From Actinoallomurus sp050942425 (GTDB lineage Bacteria; Actinomycetota; Actinomycetes; Streptosporangiales; Streptosporangiaceae): 64,000 nt of DNA. The notes under the pieces are model-generated. The model was not told where the DNA came from. It ran no database searches and saw nothing but the letters and a program-made list of their open reading frames with translations. The translations under genes were made by a program, and so were the position numbers. Of this stretch, positions 63,603-64,000 are shown piece by piece. The DNA is taken from contig NZ_CP192063.1 of NCBI RefSeq assembly GCF_050942425.1, forward strand, positions 11,036,001 to 11,100,000, given 5' to 3'. Numbering within the stretch: position 1 is the stretch's first letter; each line of letters opens with the position of its first letter.

Positions 63603-64000
63603 ATGAGCACTCCCACCGTCCCGTCCGTGCTGTTCGTGTGCGTGCACAACGCCGGGCGCTCGCAGATGGCCGCCGCGTTCCTCACCCACCTGGCCCCTGG
63701 CAAGGTCGAGGTTCGCTCGGCCGGGTCCGCCCCGGCCGAGGAAGTGAACCCGGCCGTCGTCGCGGCCATGCGCGAGGTCGGCATCGACATCTCCGCCGAG
63801 ACCCCCAAGGTCCTCACCACCGAGGCCGTACGGGCCTCCGACGTGGTGATCACCATGGGCTGCGGGGACACCTGCCCCGTCTTCCCCGGCAAGCGCTACC
63901 TGGACTGGCAACTCGAGGACCCCGCCGGCCAAGGTGTCGACGCCGTCCGCCCGATCCGCGACGAGATCGAACGCCGCATCCGCGGCCTGCTGGCCGACCT
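63603..64000 (+). CDS. arsC: Arsenate reductase (low-molecular-weight phosphatase fold), 3' end outside window
   Basis: Frame open to the window end (about 132 codons visible of a usual 135-140). The P-loop VLFVCVHNAGRSQMAAAFL (C13) and the second cysteine region VVITMGCGDTCPVFPGKRYL match thioredoxin-coupled ArsC, which reduces arsenate to arsenite. The ATG lies 4 bases after the aquaporin stop. Confidence 0.93.
   Translation, partial: MSTPTVPSVLFVCVHNAGRSQMAAAFLTHLAPGKVEVRSAGSAPAEEVNPAVVAAMREVGIDISAETPKVLTTEAVRASDVVITMGCGDTCPVFPGKRYLDWQLEDPAGQGVDAVRPIRDEIERRIRGLLAD

Overview
The window is high-GC DNA with strong GC3 bias, GTG/TTG starts, Lsr2, an FxLD-type RiPP methyltransferase, DUF6879/DUF6082/DUF2637 proteins and an actinobacterial-type SOS box. 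It is therefore a filamentous actinomycete, most likely Streptosporangiales or a near relative; the genus cannot be fixed from the sequence. It is an accessory region rich in mobile and defence DNA.

Layout. 1-3.1 kb: tail of an FxLD RiPP cluster. 3.2-13.2 kb: NUDIX hydrolase, Lsr2, a row of secreted nucleases (NucA/NucB type with a possible inhibitor, two HNH paralogues with small partner ORFs), relics of a type I-E-like CRISPR array and a phosphoesterase. 13.6-20 kb: tiny ORFs with their own ribosome sites and hairpins, a LexA-box-controlled DUF6504-like gene, a Tn3-family element without a full transposase but with an unknown 485-aa passenger, gene debris and an HNH lipoprotein. 20-36.6 kb: a complete type I-B CRISPR-Cas locus (cas6-cas8-cas7-cas5-cas3-cas4-cas1-cas2) with three arrays sharing homologous leaders, a second identical cas2, three cargo genes between arrays, and an orphan I-E-like array fused to the end of array 3. 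36.7-39 kb and 59-61.4 kb: two closely related modules of a large serine recombinase plus a DUF2637 membrane protein, in direct orientation. Between them (39-59 kb) lies a stress block: FUSC-type membrane protein, PucR and LuxR regulators, a seven-gene dnaK-grpE-cbpA-cbpM-clpB-trx-trxR-like operon, a histone-fold DUF1931 protein, DUF2267, a CPA1 antiporter and RNase HI. 61.7-64 kb: an arsenic cluster (arsI, small ORF, arsR, aquaporin, arsC).

Most interesting signal. Between the leader of array 1 and cas6 is a stand-alone unit of two degenerate repeats around a 34-nt spacer-like segment (22741-22834, minus strand). The first 17 nt of this segment match 15 of 17 nt of a site upstream of cas6 (22915-22931), with one mismatch at the flipped-out position 6. 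This is the layout of crRNA-like Cre RNAs that guide Cascade to repress a nearby promoter, and suggests autoregulation of this I-B locus.

How the parts could work together: Cas1/Cas2/Cas4 feed three arrays through a common leader; Cas6 and Cascade (Cas8/7/5) use the guides and Cas3 degrades targets. The duplicated cas2-leader block seeded a second array and enclosed cargo genes. The stress operon, flanked by direct recombinase modules, resembles in content the transmissible protein-quality-control islands of Gram-negative bacteria. These functional links are inference; gene identities rest on motifs read by eye.
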